In this document: positions 24,916-34,108 of the stretch, in pieces
How the letters are laid out: every line of letters begins with the position of its first letter
How positions within the stretch are numbered: position 1 is the stretch's first letter
NCBI GenBank assembly: GCA_910587745.1
Contig: CAJUNE010000007.1
Location: forward strand, 1-46,080
DNA from: an uncultured Bacilli bacterium
GTDB lineage: Bacteria; Bacillota_I; Bacilli_A; RF39; UBA660
Reading direction: 5' to 3'
DNA length: 46,080 nt
The notes under the pieces: model-generated
Database searches by the model: none
What the model was told of the DNA's origin: nothing
The model's input: the letters and a program-made list of their open reading frames with translations, nothing else
Made by a program: the position numbers and the translations under genes

Positions 24916-25968
24916 ATGAATTTAGAAGTAAATGGTTTTAATGCTCTTAATATTGTATTAGTAACATTTGTTACCAGTTTGTTGTTAGTACCAATCATAA
25001 AGAAAATAGCAAATCATATAAATGCTTTAGACATTCCAAATGAGAGAAAGGTTCATAAAGAGCCGATTCCAAGAGTTGGAGGCTTAGCCATATTTTTAGC
25101 ATTTTTACTAGGATATATTTTATATGGTAAAGTATCTACACAAATGTTAAGTGTATTAATTGGGGGATTTATAATTATTTTAACTGGTATAGTAGATGAT
25201 ATTAAGCCTGTACCAGCTAGATATAAATTTATATGTCAAACTATTGCTACTGTAATAGTAGTTATTTATGGTAAACTCTATTTTTCTAATATTACCTTAT
25301 TAGGATTAAATTTAGTTTTTCCAACGTGGATAAATATGATATTATCAACAATATTTATTGTCGCCATAATAAATGCCATAAATTTAATTGATGGATTAGA
25401 TGGGTTATCTTCAGGTATTAGTTCAATATATTTTTTAACTATAGCTATACTAGGCTTTGCATTAAACAAATTAGGTGGACTTGATATAATTTTATCACTT
25501 ATTATGCTTGGAAGTACTTTAGGATTTTTAGTTCATAATTTTCCACCAGCTAAAATATTTATGGGTGATACAGGAAGTATGTTTTTAGGCTTTATGATCG
25601 CAGTTATAGCGCTTTTAGGATACAAGGTAGCTACAATTACATCATTAATCATTCCGATATTAATATTATTTATTCCAATCTTTGATACAATTATAGCTAT
25701 TATTAGAAGAACGTTAAAACATGAATCAATAGGAAAGCCAGATAAAGAACATTTACATCACCAATTACTTCGAATGACTTCATCACCAACTAAAACAGTA
25801 TTAATTATTTATTTTATCAATTCTATATTTTCCGCAATATCTGTACTATTTGTTTTAGGAGATAATAAACAAGCAATGGCATTGTATGTCATTATAATGA
25901 TTTTCTTTATATTTCTACTTCTTAAAACAAATATACTATTTGAACATAAAAAGAAAGGAAGAAAATAA
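24916..25968 (+). CDS. tagO: Undecaprenyl-phosphate GlcNAc-1-phosphate transferase (TagO/WecA family)
   Basis: 350 residues, about ten membrane segments. Family motifs: ERKVHKEPIPRVGGLAIF, GIVDDIKPVPARYKF (DDxxP-type), INLIDGLDGLSSG, KIFMGDTGSMFLG, and the cytoplasmic HLHHQLLR. It transfers GlcNAc-1-P to undecaprenyl phosphate, the first step of wall teichoic acid or other lipid-linked glycans. I chose ATG 24916 (AAGGTGG 8 bases upstream) over a GTG at 24904 that lies within the binding site. Opens the surface-polymer region. Confidence 0.92.
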   Translation: MNLEVNGFNALNIVLVTFVTSLLLVPIIKKIANHINALDIPNERKVHKEPIPRVGGLAIFLAFLLGYILYGKVSTQMLSVLIGGFIIILTGIVDDIKPVPARYKFICQTIATVIVVIYGKLYFSNITLLGLNLVFPTWINMILSTIFIVAIINAINLIDGLDGLSSGISSIYFLTIAILGFALNKLGGLDIILSLIMLGSTLGFLVHNFPPAKIFMGDTGSMFLGFMIAVIALLGYKVATITSLIIPILILFIPIFDTIIAIIRRTLKHESIGKPDKEHLHHQLLRMTSSPTKTVLIIYFINSIFSAISVLFVLGDNKQAMALYVIIMIFFIFLLLKTNILFEHKKKGRK

Positions 25969-25969
25969 A

Positions 25970-26116
25970 ATGAGGCCTATATTAGTAACTGGTGGTGTTG
26001 GCTATATTAGCTTTCACACCTGTGCTGAATTATTAAATGAGAATTCCAATATTAATGATATCTTAGATATGTTAGATAATGTATGTATGTATACTAAAAA
26101 TAATGGTGAAAAATGA
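25970..26116 (+). pseudogene. Truncated galE-like open frame (48 codons)
   Basis: MRPILVTGGVGYISFHTCAE matches the Rossmann start of UDP-glucose 4-epimerase (usually TGGxGYIGSHT), with the third Gly of the loop and its neighbour changed. The frame then ends after 48 codons, with no SDR catalytic YxxxK and no further GalE sequence. AAAGGAAG precedes the ATG, and its TGA overlaps the next gene's ATG (ATGA), so it may still be translated and coupled. Too short for most gene finders. Confidence 0.7.
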
Positions 26117-27237
26117 AAAAGCTAAAAATATTAATGCTTCACCTAGGGTATGGTGGTGTTGAAAGACAAACAATTACGATGGCAAATGGTTTAGCTAAGT
26201 GTTTTGATATTGAGATTGTTTCTTTCTATAAATTGTCAGAAAAGCCAGCTTATAAAATAGATGATAGAATAAAAATTAAATATTTATATGATGGTAAACC
26301 AAATAGAGAAGATTTTAAAAAAGCATTAAATGAAAAAAAGTTTATTAAAACATTTAAGGAAGGAATAAAAGCTGTAAAAATTCTTTATTTAAAAAATATG
26401 TTAATTAAAAAAGAAATAAAACTTAATGATAGTGATATATATTTTTCAACAAGAACTGAATATGGAAAGTTAGTAAGTCGGTATGCAAAGAGAGATAAAT
26501 TAAAGTTAACTCAAGAACACAATTATATTGAAGATAATAAATATAAAAATAGAATTAAAAAAAACTACAAAAAGCTAGACTATGTAATTGTTATTAACAA
26601 ATATCAAGAAGAAATGTATAAAAAGTGGTTTAAAAATACTAATGTTAAAATAAAAAGAGTTGAAAATGTTTTAGAACACAAATCTAAAGAAATTAGTAAA
26701 TTAAATAATAATGCCGTTATTGCTGTGGGAAGATTAGATCCAATTAAGAATTTTTCTTGTTTAATAAAGGCAATGAATATAGCTATAAAAGAAAATCCAA
26801 ATCTTAAACTCTATTTATTAGGAGACGGGCCAGAGAGAGAAAAATTAAAACAAGAAATTAAAGAGTTACAAATAGAAAAAAATGTAATTATGCCAGGTTT
26901 TTTATCGTCAAAAGATGTTAACAAGTATTTACTAAAATCTGATATCTATTTAATGACTTCAATTAAAGAAAGCTTTGCTTTAGTAATTGCAGAAGCATTT
27001 AATTGTGGATTACCTGTAATTTCTTTTGATATAATGGTAGGACCTAGAGAACTAATCAAGAATGAATATAATGGATTATTAATTGAAGATAGAAGTTGTG
27101 AAAAAATGGCACAAAAAATTAATGAACTAATTAATAACCCAAAGAAATTAAGGCAACTAGGGAAAAATGCTAAAAAAGATAGCGAGAAATATTTAATTGA
27201 TAATATAATAAAAAAATGGTTAGAAATATTGAAATAA
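26113..27237 (+). CDS. Glycosyltransferase family 4 (GT-B fold)
   Basis: 374 residues. The N-terminal domain starts MLHLGYGGVERQ (GGVE motif); the C-terminal donor domain has GRLDPIKNF, LLGDGPEREKL, MPGFLSSKDVNKYL and the ESFALVIAEAFNCGLPVISF E-x7-E motif. Retaining sugar transferase acting at the cytoplasmic face on the lipid-linked glycan. Follows tagO and the galE stub; ends in a terminator. Confidence 0.9.
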   Translation: MKKLKILMLHLGYGGVERQTITMANGLAKCFDIEIVSFYKLSEKPAYKIDDRIKIKYLYDGKPNREDFKKALNEKKFIKTFKEGIKAVKILYLKNMLIKKEIKLNDSDIYFSTRTEYGKLVSRYAKRDKLKLTQEHNYIEDNKYKNRIKKNYKKLDYVIVINKYQEEMYKKWFKNTNVKIKRVENVLEHKSKEISKLNNNAVIAVGRLDPIKNFSCLIKAMNIAIKENPNLKLYLLGDGPEREKLKQEIKELQIEKNVIMPGFLSSKDVNKYLLKSDIYLMTSIKESFALVIAEAFNCGLPVISFDIMVGPRELIKNEYNGLLIEDRSCEKMAQKINELINNPKKLRQLGKNAKKDSEKYLIDNIIKKWLEILK

Positions 27238-27250
27238 ATATTTCTTTTTT
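27222..27250 (+). terminator. Terminator after the GT4 gene
   Basis: AGAAATATT (27222-27230) pairs with AATATTTCT (27237-27245), followed by a T run; the stop codon lies in the loop. Confidence 0.8.
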
Positions 27251-27255
27251 AATAA

Positions 27256-27284
27256 TTGACACGTTCAAAAAAAAGTGGTATTAT
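27256..27284 (+). promoter_or_regulatory. Promoter of the ABC transporter/nucleotidyltransferase operon
   Basis: Perfect TTGACA (27256-27261), 17-base spacer, TATTAT (27279-27284). Lies directly after a terminator, so it starts a new transcription unit. Confidence 0.75.
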
Positions 27285-27324
27285 TTAAATATGAACATAA
27301 AATGTAGAAAGAAGGAATATTAAA

Positions 27325-28296
27325 ATGAAAAAAATAATAATATTAATGTTAAGTATTATGTTACTAACTGGCTGTGGAAGCAAAAAAGAAAAGGTAGTTA
27401 TATATAGTGCCTTAGAAGAATCAACAATACAAACATTAAAAGAACAAGTGAAAGAAAAATTTCCTGAATATGATGTAGTAGTTCAATATATGGCAACAGG
27501 AAATAATGCGGCAAAAATTAAAAATGAAGGAACAAAAATAGAGGCAGATATTATTTTAGATTTAGAAACGGCTCATGTCACAAATTTAGAAGAAAATTTT
27601 GCTGATTTATCAACTTTTGATACAAGCAACTATTTAGATGGAATAAATAAATCTAAAAACCATTTGATTTTAGCTAAATATACAATGAATCTTATAATAG
27701 ATAAAAAGTATTTTAAGGAACACAATTTAAAAGAACCAAAAACATATGAAGATTTATTAAAGCCAGAATACAAAAATTTAATTGCAATGCCAGACCCAAA
27801 AACGTCTGGAAGTGGCTATGGTTTTTTCTTAAATGTTGTTAATATTATGGGAGAAGATAAAGCTATAGAATATTTTAAAAAACTAAAGAACAATCTAAGA
27901 GAATTTACAACATCAGGATCAGGCCCAACAAATTTATTAAAACAAGGAGAAATTGCTATTGCTATGGGGATGACACAACAAGGAGTTGAAGCAATAAATG
28001 AGGGATATGATTTTAAAGTTGTTCAACTAGAAACTGGTTCAATTTATAATACAACTTCATATGGAATAATTAAAGGCCGTGAAACAAAAGAAAGTGTCAA
28101 AAAAGTTTTTCAATGGTTAATAAGTGATTTCCAACCATACATAGTTGAAAATTCTTATCCAGATATTATACTAAAAAATCAAAATAGTAATGTCAAAAAT
28201 TATCCAACAGATTTAAAAGATGCTGATATGACAGGCGTAGATAGTATAAAAACTAAAGAACATTTAACAGAAGTTTGGAGTAAAGTGAATGGTTAA
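27325..28296 (+). CDS. ABC transporter substrate-binding lipoprotein (Fe3+/2-aminoethylphosphonate type)
   Basis: 323 residues. Lipoprotein signal peptide with lipobox LLTGC (Cys at ~17). The mature start VVIYSALEESTIQTL and the AIAMGMTQQGVEA region place it in the periplasmic binding-protein cluster that includes FbpA/AfuA (Fe3+), PotD-like and PhnS (2-aminoethylphosphonate) proteins. The tyrosine pair typical of iron binders is not evident, and the genomic context (cytidylyltransferase, LicD) favours a small zwitterionic ligand such as 2-aminoethylphosphonate or a choline compound; this is inference. First gene of a four-gene operon. Confidence 0.8.
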   Translation: MKKIIILMLSIMLLTGCGSKKEKVVIYSALEESTIQTLKEQVKEKFPEYDVVVQYMATGNNAAKIKNEGTKIEADIILDLETAHVTNLEENFADLSTFDTSNYLDGINKSKNHLILAKYTMNLIIDKKYFKEHNLKEPKTYEDLLKPEYKNLIAMPDPKTSGSGYGFFLNVVNIMGEDKAIEYFKKLKNNLREFTTSGSGPTNLLKQGEIAIAMGMTQQGVEAINEGYDFKVVQLETGSIYNTTSYGIIKGRETKESVKKVFQWLISDFQPYIVENSYPDIILKNQNSNVKNYPTDLKDADMTGVDSIKTKEHLTEVWSKVNG

Positions 28297-29050
28297 CTTA
28301 GAAGTAAAAAATTTAACAAAAAAATATAATAATAAAACTGTTTTAAATAATATTAGTTTTGAAGTAAAAAATGGTGAATTTTTATCTATATTAGGACCAA
28401 GTGGCTGTGGGAAAACCACATTACTAAAAATATTAATTGGTATAGAGACTGCCACATCTGGAACTATAATAAAAGATAATAAAAATATTACAAATCTAGA
28501 TGCTTCTAAAAGAGGAATGGGTATAGTTTTTCAAAACTATGCTCTCTTTCCTAATATGACAGCATTGGAAAATGTATCGTATGCCTTAAATATTAAGTTA
28601 AAAGACAGAAAAAAAGCTAAAGAAAATAGTTTAAAAATGTTAGAAATGATAAACATGACAGAGCACTTAAATAAGTATCCCCATGAATTATCAGGAGGAC
28701 AACAACAAAGAGTAGCTATTGCAAGAACGCTAGTATTAAATCCAGATATAATATTATTTGATGAAGCAATGTCAGCACTTGATGCAGATAATAGATTGCA
28801 TTTAAGAAGAGAGTTAAAAGAGATTCAAAAAAAATTAAAAACTACTATGATATATATAACACACGATCAAGAAGAAGCATTTTCATTATCAGATAGAGTT
28901 ATGATATTAAATAATGGGAATATTGAACAAATAGATAAGCCAAATATAGTATTTAATAAACCAGCAAGTGAATATGTAAAAAATTTTGTAACAAATCATT
29001 TAATAGAAAAAGTAAACTCAATAGAGAAATGTACAGGAATTGATTTATAA
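28289..29050 (+). CDS. ABC transporter ATP-binding protein
   Basis: 253 residues. Walker A GPSGCGKTT, Q-loop VFQNYALFPNMTA, signature LSGGQQQRVAIAR, Walker B ILFDEAMSALD (Ala replaces the usual Pro/Leu), and the switch His in ITHDQEEA. The short C-terminus lacks the TOBE domain of full PotA/FbpC-type ATPases. GGAG is 8 bases upstream. Overlaps the binding protein gene by 8 bases and the permease by one. Confidence 0.93.
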   Translation: MVNLEVKNLTKKYNNKTVLNNISFEVKNGEFLSILGPSGCGKTTLLKILIGIETATSGTIIKDNKNITNLDASKRGMGIVFQNYALFPNMTALENVSYALNIKLKDRKKAKENSLKMLEMINMTEHLNKYPHELSGGQQQRVAIARTLVLNPDIILFDEAMSALDADNRLHLRRELKEIQKKLKTTMIYITHDQEEAFSLSDRVMILNNGNIEQIDKPNIVFNKPASEYVKNFVTNHLIEKVNSIEKCTGIDL

Positions 29051-30630
29051 TGAAGAATAGAAGTAAATTAAGTTTATTTATTTTGGTATTTTTGAGTATA
29101 TCAGTTTTATTTCCATTAATAGAAATGTTAATAAGAGTGGATTGGAGTGATTTTTCAAGCTTAATAAAATCAATAAGTTTTCAAGAAGCATTAACAAATT
29201 CTATTTATATAGGTTTCGTAGCAACTATAATATCGGTTTTAATAGCTTATTTTCTTGCATATACTTTAAATAGAACAAATATCAAACATCGTGCCATATT
29301 AAAAATGTTAATAACCATACCGATGTTAATACCATCTATATCACATGGTTTAGGTTTAATAAACTTATTTGGTACCAATGGAATAATTTCTAAAATAATT
29401 GGCTTTAATATTATAGGGCCTAGTGGAATAATTATAGGATCTATACTTTATTCATTTCCAGTAGCTTTTCTTATGATAGACGATGGATTTAAATATATAG
29501 ATAATAGTTTATATGCTAGTGCTAAAATTTTAGGGCTTAATAAATGGCAAACATTTAAAAAAGTTACTTTTTGTTATTTAAAAAAGCCAATATTCTCAGC
29601 CATATTTGCAGTATTTACTATGATATTTACAGATTATGGAGTACCCTTAGCAGTTGGTGGGAAGTTTGTTACATTACCAGTATTTCTATATAAAGAGGTT
29701 ATAGGACTCCTAAACTATTCGACGGGTACAATAGTAGGTTTATTCTTACTTATCCCAGCTTTTATATCCTTTATATTCGATAATTTTAGCAAAGATTATA
29801 GCAATGGGGATTTTGAAGGAAATGAATATAATATAACTGAAAACAAAATAAGAGATATTATATTTAAAATATATACGTATTTAATTATTATTATAGTTTT
29901 TGTTATCATTGGTTCGTTTGTCTATTATGCAATAATTGATAATCCATCTTTAAACCCTGTACTATCACTAAAACATTTTGAATATGTAAGCAGCAATGAT
30001 ATAGTAAAATTTATATTTAATTCTTTATTTATAGCTATAAGTGCATCCATATTAGGAACAATAATTACTTATTTTACAGCCTATGTTACCGCTAGAGTTA
30101 AAGGTATATTACCAAAAATTATTCATATCTTAACAATATTATCTTTAACAATACCAGGGATGGTATTAGGGCTATCATATACAATAGGATTCAGTGGGAC
30201 TTTTATATATAATACATTTATGATATTAATACTTGTAAATATAATTCATTTTATAGCAAGTCCATATTTAATGGCATATAATGCGATGCAAAAGGTTAAT
30301 CCTAATTATGAAATAATAGCCAAAACTTGTAATATAAGTTTATTTAAAATAATAAAAGATGTAATAATACCAAGCACCAAAACAACAATAAGAGAAATGT
30401 TTGCTTACTTTTTTGTAAATTCAATGGTTACTATATCAGCAGTAGCATTCTTATTTAATACTAAGACGATGCCATTATCATTATTAATTAATAATTATGA
30501 AGGAAATATGATGTTAGGAGAAGCAGCGATTATATCATTAATAATATTATTATTCAATATTTTATTAAAAGGTATAATTTATTTAATAAATAGAAAAGAG
30601 GACAAGAAAAAATATGAAGCTATCATATAA
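29050..30630 (+). CDS. ABC transporter permease, two fused domains
   Basis: 526 residues with about 12 membrane segments in two homologous halves, as in FbpB and in some 2-aminoethylphosphonate permeases. Each half has an EAA-type coupling loop (ASAKILGLNKWQTFKKV and IIAKTCNISLFKIIKDV). Pairs with the ATPase (one-base overlap TAATG) and the binding lipoprotein to form an importer. Confidence 0.9.
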   Translation: MKNRSKLSLFILVFLSISVLFPLIEMLIRVDWSDFSSLIKSISFQEALTNSIYIGFVATIISVLIAYFLAYTLNRTNIKHRAILKMLITIPMLIPSISHGLGLINLFGTNGIISKIIGFNIIGPSGIIIGSILYSFPVAFLMIDDGFKYIDNSLYASAKILGLNKWQTFKKVTFCYLKKPIFSAIFAVFTMIFTDYGVPLAVGGKFVTLPVFLYKEVIGLLNYSTGTIVGLFLLIPAFISFIFDNFSKDYSNGDFEGNEYNITENKIRDIIFKIYTYLIIIIVFVIIGSFVYYAIIDNPSLNPVLSLKHFEYVSSNDIVKFIFNSLFIAISASILGTIITYFTAYVTARVKGILPKIIHILTILSLTIPGMVLGLSYTIGFSGTFIYNTFMILILVNIIHFIASPYLMAYNAMQKVNPNYEIIAKTCNISLFKIIKDVIIPSTKTTIREMFAYFFVNSMVTISAVAFLFNTKTMPLSLLINNYEGNMMLGEAAIISLIILLFNILLKGIIYLINRKEDKKKYEAII

Positions 30631-31507
30631 TGAATTTGAAACATTAGTTGTTATAGAAAGAGAAAAAAAGAAACTGTCTCAAAGAGACTTAGCCAAATTA
30701 ACTAATTTATCTTTAGGTACCATTAATAATGCTATATCAGAACTACAAGAAAAAGAATATATTGATAATAACAACATGATAACAGAAAAAGGTAAATTGG
30801 CATTAGAACCATATCGTGTTAAAAGAGCAATATTTATTGCTGCAGGTTTTGGATCAAGATTAGTTCCTATAACATTAAATACACCGAAGCCATTAGTTAA
30901 AGTTCATGGCAAAAGGATGATTGAAACACTATTAGACGCAGTAGTTAAAGCAGAAATAGAAGAGATAATAATAGTTAGAGGGTATTTAGGAGAACAATTT
31001 GAGGTTTTACTTCACAAGTATCCTAATATTAAATTTGTTAATAATAGTCTTTATAATGAAGCAAATAATATATCATCAGCATACATAGTAAGAGATAAAA
31101 TGGAAAACGCTTATGTATTAGAATCAGATTTAGTTTTATCAAATGAAAATTTAATCAGAAAATATGAATATACTAGCAATTTCTTAGGAATTCCAGTTGA
31201 TGTAACAGATGATTGGTGTGTTGAAAGTAAAAATGGTATAATAACTAAAGAGAAAATCGGAGGTACCAATTGTCATCAAATGATTGGAATATCATTTTAT
31301 AATAGTGAAGACGGTAAAAAATTAAAAAATGATATTGCAGATGTATTTAACTCTCCAGGTGGAAAAGAAAAATACTGGGAGCAGGTTCAATTAGTAGAAA
31401 GAAAAAACAACTATAAAATAGCTGTTCGTGAATGTAAAAAAGAAGATATAATAGAAATAGATACATTTAATGAATTAAAAAAAATAGACAAAACATATGA
31501 TGTGTAA
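30614..31507 (+). CDS. Winged-helix / nucleotidyltransferase fusion (LicC/PntC-like CTP:phospho-substrate cytidylyltransferase)
   Basis: 297 residues. Residues 1-66 are a winged helix (LSQRDLAKLTNLSLGTINNAISELQ). From residue 70 follows a nucleotidyltransferase with AAGFGSRLVPIT, TPKPLVKV, YNEANNISSAYIV (the LicC-type substrate loop), ESDLVL as the metal Asp, and a C-terminal EIDTFNELKKID. Family enzymes make CDP-choline (LicC) or CMP-2-aminoethylphosphonate (PntC). No choline kinase is in the window, which suits a phosphonate that needs no phosphorylation, though a kinase may be elsewhere. It overlaps the permease by 17 bases and ends in a terminator, tying it to uptake. Confidence 0.8.
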   Translation: MKLSYNEFETLVVIEREKKKLSQRDLAKLTNLSLGTINNAISELQEKEYIDNNNMITEKGKLALEPYRVKRAIFIAAGFGSRLVPITLNTPKPLVKVHGKRMIETLLDAVVKAEIEEIIIVRGYLGEQFEVLLHKYPNIKFVNNSLYNEANNISSAYIVRDKMENAYVLESDLVLSNENLIRKYEYTSNFLGIPVDVTDDWCVESKNGIITKEKIGGTNCHQMIGISFYNSEDGKKLKNDIADVFNSPGGKEKYWEQVQLVERKNNYKIAVRECKKEDIIEIDTFNELKKIDKTYDV

Positions 31508-31532
31508 AAAGTTCTTAATGGAACTTTTTTTC
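31506..31532 (+). terminator. Terminator after the cytidylyltransferase gene
   Basis: AAAAAGTTC-TTAATG-GAACTTTTTTT hairpin with T run directly after the stop codon. Confidence 0.8.
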
Positions 31533-31589
31533 TTTTATATACTTTTAAGCCTATATTTGATATAATTTTATATAAGAAGGTGTAAAGAA

Positions 31590-33053
31590 TTGAATAAATC
31601 ATTATTTAAAAATACTATTTATAAATCAATACTTAGTTTTGTAAATATAGTTGTTCCTCTTTTAATTGGCCCTTATATAGTTAAACTATTAGATGTAGAA
31701 CTATATGGAATATATAATACTGTTTTTGCCGAATTCCAAGTTTTCTTAGTGTTTGCATCCTTTGGTTTATACACTTATGGTGTTAGAGAGATAAGTAAAA
31801 TAAGGAACGATAAAGAAAAAGTTTCAAAATTATTTTCTAATCTATTTGCCATATCTATTATTTCAAATATATTAGTATGTATTATATATTTTATTTATGC
31901 TTTCTTCACATCTAACGGAATTACTTTAGCACTATATTGTGTAATGATGATTCAGATTCTTGGCAATGTCTTTTATGTAGAATTTGTCAATGAAGCTTTA
32001 GAAAACTATAAATTTATAACAATTAAAACAGTTATAGTAAAGATATTATATTTAATAGCCATTTTATTATTAATAAAAAAACCAGATGATATTGTTATAT
32101 ATGCTGTAATTGTATCATTAGTTGTATTTATAAATAACATTATAAGTTTTATATATGCTAAAAAACATATTAAATTTGATTTAAAAAAAGTAGAATTAAG
32201 AAAATATATTGCTCCATTAACCACAATTTTAATTATAAGTAATATTGATTTATTATATAGTCAGCTTGATAGAGTGGTTTTAGGTAAGTTTGCAGGAGGT
32301 GTTGCTGTTAGTGTTTACTATATACCGTATTATATAATTTCAACTTTAGCTGCTATTCCTTATTCAATTATAAATGTATCAATCCCAAGACTATCATATA
32401 TAGCAGCTAACGAAACTAAAGAAGGGTATGAAATATCATTAAATAAAATAATATCTTCTCTAATGTTTATTATTATACCAATGTGTATGGGAGTTTTTGC
32501 TTTAGCAAATGAGGTAATTTACATATATGCAGGAGAGAAATATATGGCATGTGTTTCAGTTTTAATGATATCATGCGTAGTAAGAATACTATTAAGTATA
32601 GAATCAGTATTAACAAATTTAGTTATGTATCCAAATAATCAAGAAAGAAAACTATTAAAATTTACTCTAAGCTGTGGAATTTTAAATTTAGTATTAAACT
32701 TATGCTTAGTATATTTTAAAATCTTATCACCATTTGCATCTATGATTACAACGATAATAGTAGAAGTTATATTAATATTATTAGAATATAGATATATAAG
32801 AAAAAAATTAAATATTAAACCCAAATTTATATCTAAACAAAACTTATTGTATTTAGGATTATCACTTTTATTTATCCCAATCGCTTTTATAATAAAAAAG
32901 ATAGATTATGGTTTCTATCTTAATATTTGTATAATTATTACTTTATGTATTTTATTATATGTAGGTGTATTGTATTTAATAAAAGATGACAATTTAAAAC
33001 TAATTATTGAAAAAATATTTGGAATCTTTCGGAGGAGGAAGAAAAATGGATAG
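31590..33053 (+). CDS. Polysaccharide flippase, Wzx/RfbX family (MOP superfamily)
   Basis: 487 residues, about 12-14 membrane segments. The N-terminus FKNTIYKSILSFVNIVVPLLIGPYIVKLLDVELYGIYN and the YGVREISKIRND loop are typical of Wzx-type flippases that move undecaprenyl-PP-oligosaccharides outward. The start is TTG at 31590: AAGAAGG lies 9 bases upstream and no in-frame ATG is near. Starts a new long operon (31.6-39.1 kb) with TATAAT-like sequence at about 31560. Confidence 0.88.
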   Translation: MNKSLFKNTIYKSILSFVNIVVPLLIGPYIVKLLDVELYGIYNTVFAEFQVFLVFASFGLYTYGVREISKIRNDKEKVSKLFSNLFAISIISNILVCIIYFIYAFFTSNGITLALYCVMMIQILGNVFYVEFVNEALENYKFITIKTVIVKILYLIAILLLIKKPDDIVIYAVIVSLVVFINNIISFIYAKKHIKFDLKKVELRKYIAPLTTILIISNIDLLYSQLDRVVLGKFAGGVAVSVYYIPYYIISTLAAIPYSIINVSIPRLSYIAANETKEGYEISLNKIISSLMFIIIPMCMGVFALANEVIYIYAGEKYMACVSVLMISCVVRILLSIESVLTNLVMYPNNQERKLLKFTLSCGILNLVLNLCLVYFKILSPFASMITTIIVEVILILLEYRYIRKKLNIKPKFISKQNLLYLGLSLLFIPIAFIIKKIDYGFYLNICIIITLCILLYVGVLYLIKDDNLKLIIEKIFGIFRRRKKNG

Positions 33054-34101
33054 AATAATAGTAACAACTGGCTACATGGGTTCTGGCTCATCAGCTATAA
33101 CAGATTTAATCTCAGAGTTTAAAGACTGCGCTAATGATTATAAAAGTTATGAATATATATTCTTACACTGCCCTAATGGTCTATTTGATTTAGAAGACAA
33201 ATTATTAATCGGAAATAATGCTATTAAAAGTGATGATTCCATAAGACAATTTGAGCTCCAAATGAAAAAACTATACAATAAAAAATTTTGGTGGGTAGGA
33301 AATTATGAAAAAGTAATAGGTCCTGAGTTTATGAAAATAACAAATGAGTTTATAAACAATATTACAGAATTTAGATTAAACAACTATTGGTATACTCATG
33401 AAGAGGTTAATTTTTCAATGTTTATGAAATTACTACTTAGAAAGCCCATAAAGATGATAACAAGAAATAAAATATGTAACAAAAAGATTCTAAGATATAA
33501 TGATGGCATGAAAATATCTTATATTAAAGATAAAGATTTTTATAGATATGCTAACCAATATATTTATAATATAATAGATATTATAGGTAAGAAACGTAAA
33601 AATATAATTATGGACCAATTATTATTACCATTTAATCTATATAGAATCGATAACTATTTTGATGATAGATTAAAAGTAGTTGTAGTAGAAAGAGATCCAA
33701 GAGATGTTTACATATTAAACAAATATATATGGCAAGAAAAACAAATTGGAGTACCATTTCCTTTAGAAGTTAATGAGTTTTGTGAATACTACAAAAAAAT
33801 GCGGGAAAGTGAAATAAAATGTGACTCTAAAAAAGTATTAAGAATAAAATTTGAAGATTTAATTTATAATTATGATAACGTACTAAGTAAAATAGAAAAA
33901 TTTTTAAATTTTAAAAAAGAAGATCATATAAAACCCAAAAATAGATTTAATCCAGACTTATCTATAAAAAACACCCAACTTTTTAATGAAGAAAAATATA
34001 ATGAAGAAATTAAAATTATTGAAGAAAAACTAAAAAAATATTTATATCACTTTCCGTATAAAATAAAAAATAACATAAGAAATACAATAGAATTTGAGTA
34101 G
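33046..34101 (+). CDS. Sulfotransferase-like P-loop protein
   Basis: 351 residues. IIVTTGYMGSGSSAITDLISE is a P-loop in the position of the sulfotransferase 5'-phosphosulfate loop; VVVVERDPRDVYILNKYIW matches the 3'-phosphate-binding strand-helix, and KVLRIKFEDLIYNYDNVLSKIEKFL is the usual family C-terminal block. Probably adds sulfate from PAPS to a sugar of the surface polymer, or is a related kinase-like protein. ATG 33046 has GGAGGAGG 7 bases upstream. Overlaps the flippase by 8 bases. Confidence 0.7.
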   Translation: MDRIIVTTGYMGSGSSAITDLISEFKDCANDYKSYEYIFLHCPNGLFDLEDKLLIGNNAIKSDDSIRQFELQMKKLYNKKFWWVGNYEKVIGPEFMKITNEFINNITEFRLNNYWYTHEEVNFSMFMKLLLRKPIKMITRNKICNKKILRYNDGMKISYIKDKDFYRYANQYIYNIIDIIGKKRKNIIMDQLLLPFNLYRIDNYFDDRLKVVVVERDPRDVYILNKYIWQEKQIGVPFPLEVNEFCEYYKKMRESEIKCDSKKVLRIKFEDLIYNYDNVLSKIEKFLNFKKEDHIKPKNRFNPDLSIKNTQLFNEEKYNEEIKIIEEKLKKYLYHFPYKIKNNIRNTIEFE

Positions 34102-34108
34102 GTGCAAT

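Noticed and set aside
32006..32224. Minus-strand open frames of 60-105 codons within the flippase, glycosyltransferase and acyltransferase genes
   Set aside because: All are antisense shadows in AT-rich membrane-protein genes without ribosome binding sites or recognisable domains.
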